Of a stretch of 64,000 nucleotides of DNA, positions 60,154-64,000 are shown in pieces (the stretch's first letter is position 1; the number at the start of each line of letters is the position of its first letter). The stretch spans positions 62,001 through 126,000 of the forward strand of contig NZ_SRRU01000010.1 in NCBI RefSeq assembly GCF_004784465.1, in the 5' to 3' direction. Position numbers and translations under genes: made by a program. The notes beneath the pieces are model-generated. The model saw nothing but the letters and a program-made list of their open reading frames with translations, was not told the DNA's origin and searched no databases. The DNA is from Streptomyces griseoluteus (GTDB lineage: Bacteria > Actinomycetota > Actinomycetes > Streptomycetales > Streptomycetaceae).

Positions 60154-62511
60154 GTGACCAGCAGACCCTGGACGTTCAGAGCCGCGGCGATAGGCGTGGC
60201 CCTGGCGGCGTCGTCCGCCACCTTCGCCACGTTCGCCGTGGCCGAGGCCGGCACGATGGCCCGCCCGGCGGCCGAGAACCGGCACGACCCGGCCCCGGCC
60301 GGACAGCGGGAGCACGACCTCGACGGCCCGCTGAGCAAGACCCAGGAGGCTCAGCGCCAGGAGGCCCTGAACCAGCTCATCGCCGGCAAGGCCACGGCGA
60401 AGGAGCGCAACGGCTCCAAGGTCGTCCAGCTCAAGAGCAAGAAGGGCGACAGCAAGTACGTCGAGCTGAGCCGGGAGAAGACCGACAAGATCTTCACCAT
60501 CCTGGTGGAGTTCGGGGACCAGACGGACCCCAAGTTCGGCGGCACCCCCGGCCCGCTGCACAACAAGATCGCCGCGCCGGACCGCACCAAGGACAACTCC
60601 ACGGCCTGGCAGGCGGATTACAACCAGCAGCACTACCAGGACCTCTACTTCGGCACCGGTGCCAAGACCGAGTCGCTGAAGAAGTACTACGAGAAGCAGT
60701 CCTCGGGCCGCTACTCGGTCGAGGGCGAGGTCTCGGACTGGGTCAAGGTTCCCTACAACGAGGCCCGTTACGGCAACAACGCCTGCGGCCAGACCAACTG
60801 CACCAGCGTGTGGAACGTGGTCAGCGACGGTCTGAAGTCCTGGGTCGCCGGGCAGAAGGCGGCCGGCAAGTCGGACGCCGCCATCAAGGCCGACCTGGCC
60901 CAGTACGACCAGTGGGACCGCTACGACTACGACGGTGACGGCGACTTCAACGAGCCGGACGGCTACGTCGACCACTTCCAGATCGTGCACGCCGGTGAGG
61001 ACGAGTCCGCGGGCGGCGGCGCCGAGGGCGAGAACGCCATCTGGGCGCACCGCTGGTACGCGTTCGGCACCGACGCGGGCGCGACCGGCCCGGCCGGCAA
61101 CAAGCTCGGCGGCGCCCCGGTCGGCGACACCGGTGTCTGGGTCGGCGACTACACCATCCAGCCGGAGAACGGCGGCCTCGGCGTCTTCGCCCACGAGTAC
61201 GGCCACGACCTCGGTCTGCCGGACGAGTACGACACCGCCGGCGGCGACAACTCCACCGGTTTCTGGACCCTGATGTCCTCCGGTTCCTGGCTCGGCACCG
61301 GCAAGGACTCCATCGGTGACCTGCCCGGCGACATGAACGCGTGGGACAAGCTCCAGCTCGGCTGGCTGACCTACGACACCGCCAAGGCGGGCGTCTCCTC
61401 CTGGCACAAGCTCGGTCTCGCGGAGTACAACACCAAGTACCGCCAGGCCCTGTTGGTCACGCTGCCGGACAAGGCGGTCAAGACCGAGATCGTCACCCCG
61501 GCCCAGGGCGCGACCCAGTGGTGGAGCGGCAGTGGTGACAACCTCAAGAACACCCTGACCCGTTCGGTCGACCTGACCGGCAAGTCCAACGCCACGCTGG
61601 GCCTGGACGGCTGGTACGACATCGAGGCCGGCTACGACTACCTCTACGCCGAGGTCTCCACGGACGGCGCCAACTGGACCGCCCTGGACGGCACGGTGGA
61701 CGGGCAGCCGATCCCGCATGACGGCTCCGACAAGCCCGCGCTGACCGGCACGGTGGACGGCTACAAGAAGCTCTCGTACTCGCTGGACGCGTACGCGGGC
61801 CAGAAGATCCAGCTCCGCTTCCGCTACCAGACCGACGGCGGCGTGGCGCTGAAGGGCTTCGCGGCCGACGAGATCACGGTCACCGCGGACGGCGCGCCGC
61901 TGTTCTCCGACAACGCCGAGACGGCTGACGCCGCTTGGGCCGCGGCCGGGTTCTCCCGCATCGGCGCGTCCTTCACCAAGGACTACGCGCAGTACTACCT
62001 CGCGGAGAACCGCCAGTACGTGTCGTACGACAAGACGCTGAAGGTGGGCCCGTACAACTTCGGCTTCACCGGCACCGACCGGCCCGACTGGGTGGAGCAC
62101 TACCCGTACCAGGACGGCCTGTTGATCTGGAAGTGGGACACCTCCCAGGCGGACAACAACACCAACGCGGACGCGCACCCCGGTACCGGTCTGATCCTGC
62201 CGGTCGACGCCCACCCGAAGGCGCTGAAGTGGTCCGACGGGACGCTGCTGCGCAACCGGATGCAGGCGTACGACTCGCCGTTCTCGCTGGACCCGACGGA
62301 CGGGATCACGCTGCACAAGGCGGGCAAGGCGACGAGGATCAAGGCGCAGAACGGGGTGTCGGTCTTCAACGACCGCACCCACACGTACTGGGACCCGTCG
62401 AACCCCACCGGTGGTGTGAAGGTCACTGACACCAACACCAAGATCAAGATCAAGAAGCAGGCGGAGGACGGCTCCACGATCGAGCTGGAAGTCGGCCCCG
62501 CGGCGAAGTAA
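60154..62511 (+). CDS. Secreted M6-family metalloprotease (immune inhibitor A-like)
   Basis: Zinc endopeptidase of 785 residues. Signal peptide at residues 1-33 (WTFRAAAIGVALAASSATFA, then TFAVAEA). Propeptide to about 100, then the catalytic domain with VFAHEYGHDLGLPDEYDT (HExxH-x5-D/E zinc motif, about residue 345) and TGFWTLMSSGSWL (Met-turn). The C-terminal half has MAM/CBM-like beta-rich domains. M6 proteases degrade extracellular proteins. The GTG at 60154 follows GGGGGAGG and gives a standard signal peptide. Confidence 0.93.
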   Translation: MTSRPWTFRAAAIGVALAASSATFATFAVAEAGTMARPAAENRHDPAPAGQREHDLDGPLSKTQEAQRQEALNQLIAGKATAKERNGSKVVQLKSKKGDSKYVELSREKTDKIFTILVEFGDQTDPKFGGTPGPLHNKIAAPDRTKDNSTAWQADYNQQHYQDLYFGTGAKTESLKKYYEKQSSGRYSVEGEVSDWVKVPYNEARYGNNACGQTNCTSVWNVVSDGLKSWVAGQKAAGKSDAAIKADLAQYDQWDRYDYDGDGDFNEPDGYVDHFQIVHAGEDESAGGGAEGENAIWAHRWYAFGTDAGATGPAGNKLGGAPVGDTGVWVGDYTIQPENGGLGVFAHEYGHDLGLPDEYDTAGGDNSTGFWTLMSSGSWLGTGKDSIGDLPGDMNAWDKLQLGWLTYDTAKAGVSSWHKLGLAEYNTKYRQALLVTLPDKAVKTEIVTPAQGATQWWSGSGDNLKNTLTRSVDLTGKSNATLGLDGWYDIEAGYDYLYAEVSTDGANWTALDGTVDGQPIPHDGSDKPALTGTVDGYKKLSYSLDAYAGQKIQLRFRYQTDGGVALKGFAADEITVTADGAPLFSDNAETADAAWAAAGFSRIGASFTKDYAQYYLAENRQYVSYDKTLKVGPYNFGFTGTDRPDWVEHYPYQDGLLIWKWDTSQADNNTNADAHPGTGLILPVDAHPKALKWSDGTLLRNRMQAYDSPFSLDPTDGITLHKAGKATRIKAQNGVSVFNDRTHTYWDPSNPTGGVKVTDTNTKIKIKKQAEDGSTIELEVGPAAK

Positions 62512-62540
62512 GCGACATCTTCGCAGGTCAGAGACGTATT

Positions 62541-62568
62541 GGCGGTGACCCCCTAGCGGGTCGCCGCC
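62541..62568 (+). terminator. Terminator after the M6 protease gene
   Basis: GGCGGTGACCC pairs with 62558-62568 over 11 bp with one G-T wobble. Confidence 0.75.
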
Positions 62569-62632
62569 GATCGTGTTTAGGTGCGTCCTGTGGATCGCTT
62601 ATTGACACCTGACTGAACGGGGATGTGACCGC

Positions 62633-62938
62633 ATGGCCGCAGGAGGATTCTGCAAGCTGCCCGGTGGGACGGTCGTGGTGGCGGTGAACCTGCCGCACGG
62701 TGCCGCCGGGGTACGGGTTCTCGTCCATGCGGGGAATCGTGCGCGGGCCCTGACCCGGCTGCGGAATCTCGGCCTGTGGTCCGTGTTCCTGCGCGGCAAC
62801 ACCGCCCCGCCCACCCCGGACGAGGTGACCGCCGTCCTCCACCATCCCGACGGCCTCATATGGCGCACGGCCCCGACGGAGGGCACGGGCCTGTGGCGCC
62901 CGATCAGGGCCCTGCGCACGTCCGCGGTCCAGCCGTAG
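62633..62938 (+). CDS. Conserved-looking small protein, unknown function
   Basis: A 101-residue soluble protein with no domain I recognise (VVVAVNLPHGAAGVRVLVHA, LRNLGLWSVFLRGNTAPPTP). GGGGATG precedes the ATG. Upstream, TTGACA-like (TTGACACC at 62603) could be a -35. Codon use is normal for Streptomyces. Confidence 0.65.
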   Translation: MAAGGFCKLPGGTVVVAVNLPHGAAGVRVLVHAGNRARALTRLRNLGLWSVFLRGNTAPPTPDEVTAVLHHPDGLIWRTAPTEGTGLWRPIRALRTSAVQP

Positions 62939-62959
62939 ACCCCCGGGTGCCGGCACATC

Positions 62960-62992
62960 GTGGCTGGTCGCGCAGTTCCCCGCGCCCCTGAG
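62960..62992 (+). repeat. Dispersed ~33-bp repeat
   Basis: GTGGCTGGTCGCGCAGTTCC begins a unit shared with 63347-63380 (direct), 63450-63482 (inverted) and, diverged, 17181-17210. All occur at gene ends. Confidence 0.8.
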
Positions 62993-63017
62993 GTGGGTGT
63001 CGTGGGAGCATCTTCGG

Positions 63018-63392
63018 ATGGATCAGGGGGATGCCGCTCGGCGGGTGGGGCTGGTGCGGGAGGCGCTCGTGCTGGTGGCCGCCTCCGCGGAGGAGCAGCG
63101 GGAGTGGGTGCTGCGGGCCGGGGTGGGGACCGATGAGATCGCGCTCATGTTCGACGACGTCTGGCGGCTCGGGGAGGGGCTCGTGCCCGGCCTGCGGGCC
63201 ATCAACGAGGTCTTCGAGGAGATGACCGACGACCGCACGGTGGACCACTGGAGCGTGGCGGCTCTCGCCGAGGACGAGGGGTGGGAGCGGGCCCGTGTGC
63301 TCGCGCGGCAGGTTCTCGGCCGTCAGCGGTCGTCTGCGGGTGCGGCGTGGCTGGTCGCGCAGTTCCCCGCGCCCCTTGGGCGGGTCATCTGA
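63018..63392 (+). CDS. Small protein whose C-terminus is encoded by the dispersed repeat
   Basis: A 124-residue soluble, mainly helical protein without a recognised domain (VREALVLVAASAEEQREWVL, MFDDVWRLGEGLVPGLRAIN). The last 15 residues, AWLVAQFPAPLGRVI, come from the repeat copy at 63347-63380 read in frame. ATG at 63018; upstream GGGAGCATCTTCGG is a weak ribosome-binding site. Confidence 0.7.
   Translation: MDQGDAARRVGLVREALVLVAASAEEQREWVLRAGVGTDEIALMFDDVWRLGEGLVPGLRAINEVFEEMTDDRTVDHWSVAALAEDEGWERARVLARQVLGRQRSSAGAAWLVAQFPAPLGRVI
63347..63380 (+). repeat. Dispersed repeat copy inside the end of a coding sequence
   Basis: It matches 62960-62992 and forms an inverted pair with 63450-63482, with about 70 bases between. 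Together they can fold into a long hairpin between the convergent genes. Confidence 0.8.
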
Positions 63393-63449
63393 GCCGGAGC
63401 CTTCAGGCGGACGCCGGTCCACGCACGCGACCCCGCCCGGGCTCGCCAG

Positions 63450-63482
63450 CCCAGGGGCGCGGGGAACTGCGCGACCGGCCAC
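63450..63482 (-). repeat. Dispersed repeat copy, inverted
   Basis: Reverse-strand copy of the same unit, 18 bases before the end of the nicotinamidase gene. It probably acts as terminator with the copy at 63347. Confidence 0.8.
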
Positions 63483-63500
63483 AGCGGGCCCGCAGCCGGA

Positions 63501-64000
63501 CTACGCGTTCACCACCGGCTTGCCGGTGAGCTGGACGCCTGCCTCGCGCAGGGCTTCCAGCGCCTTGTCCGTGGTCTGCTGGGCCACCCCCGCCGTCAGG
63601 TCCAGCAGGACGTGGGTGCGGAAACCCTCGGCGGCCGCGTCCAGGGCGGTGGCCCGTACGCAGTGGTCCGTGGCGATGCCGACCACGTCGACCTCTTCGA
63701 CGTCCCGCGCCCGGAGCCAGTCCGCGAGAGACTGCCCGTTCTCGTCCGTGCCCTCGAAGCCGCTGTACGCGGCGGAGTACGCGCCCTTGTCGAAGACCGC
63801 GTCGACCGCGCCGGAGGCGACCGCCGGGGCGAAGTTGGGGTGGAAGCCCACGCCCTCCGTGCCCGCGACGCAGTGCGCGGGCCAGGAGTGGACGTAGTCC
63901 GGGTTGTCCGCGAAGTGACCGCCCGGCGCGATGTGGTGATCGCGGGTGGCCACCACGTGCCGGTACCCGGACCCGGCCGCCTGGCCGATCAGCTCGGTGA
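63501..64000 (-). CDS. pncA: Nicotinamidase (isochorismatase family), 5' truncated by window edge
   Basis: Hydrolyses nicotinamide to nicotinate in NAD salvage. The frame remains open to the window edge, so the start lies outside; about 166 residues of roughly 195 are visible. Motifs: VATRDHHIAPGGHFAD (metal-binding Asp and His residues), SWPAHCVAGTEGVGFHP, DKGAYSAAYSGFEGTDENG (catalytic Lys) and VGIATDHCVRATALDAA with the catalytic Cys. Confidence 0.94.
   Translation of the reverse strand, partial: TELIGQAAGSGYRHVVATRDHHIAPGGHFADNPDYVHSWPAHCVAGTEGVGFHPNFAPAVASGAVDAVFDKGAYSAAYSGFEGTDENGQSLADWLRARDVEEVDVVGIATDHCVRATALDAAAEGFRTHVLLDLTAGVAQQTTDKALEALREAGVQLTGKPVVNA

Overview
The window is high-GC actinobacterial chromosome, almost certainly Streptomyces. 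Reasons: GC-rich third codon positions, an ftsX / S41 protease / smpB / ssrA order, an SsgA-family sporulation protein, a sigU-rsuA pair, a matAB-like aggregation locus and an actinomycete integrative and conjugative element (AICE). Gene order matches what I remember of the S. coelicolor SCO2968-to-SCO2920 segment, read in the descending direction. That match is from memory, not from a search.

Layout. 1-3270: the 3' end of ftsX, a secreted S41 protease, smpB and the tmRNA (trans-translation). 3317-5552: a divergent MFS exporter / LysR pair. 5710-10090: a surface-glycan locus made of a membrane protein, a fused NodB deacetylase-GT2 synthase (MatB-like) and a membrane acyltransferase. 10175-14837: a CGNR regulator, an ECF sigma / anti-sigma pair and a HelD-type RNA-polymerase motor ATPase. 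14904-15040: a strongly folded RNA element followed by a terminator, in front of an ACT-domain malic enzyme. 16844-19772: HU, murA, a YqgE-like protein and a DUF3039 protein. 19916-26510: a GH20 hexosaminidase and a three-gene xanthine-dehydrogenase-like operon whose molybdenum subunit lacks key family motifs. 26719-27825: a SUKH-4-type protein.

27901-45561 is a 17.7-kb AICE integrated in a tRNA-Cys gene. It is bounded by an identical 45-bp core: a tRNA fragment on the left and the intact tRNA on the right. It carries a left cargo block (small proteins and a 655-aa low-GC protein with a HEPN-type R-x4-H motif), a methyltransferase / GntR control region with three related palindromes, a transfer and spread module (DUF6284, SpdB-like, RRQRL zinc protein, FtsK/TraB translocase, SpdD-like), an orphan cytosine methyltransferase, a primase-polymerase/DUF3631 replication module with a 10-copy heptamer array, xis, int, and a further membrane-protein cargo gene beside attR.

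45768-64000 returns to core chromosome: an MFS exporter, an RHH/Doc-type toxin-antitoxin pair whose Doc motif has Arg for His, a DEAD/DEAH helicase, an IclR regulator, a Lon-type (S16) membrane protease, an Lrp/hppD divergent pair for tyrosine catabolism, a TPR protein, a glycolate-oxidase-like flavoprotein, ssgG, two RDD membrane proteins, a secreted M6 metalloprotease, small proteins associated with a dispersed ~33-bp repeat, and the 3' part of a nicotinamidase gene. No CRISPR array, rRNA or insertion sequence was seen.
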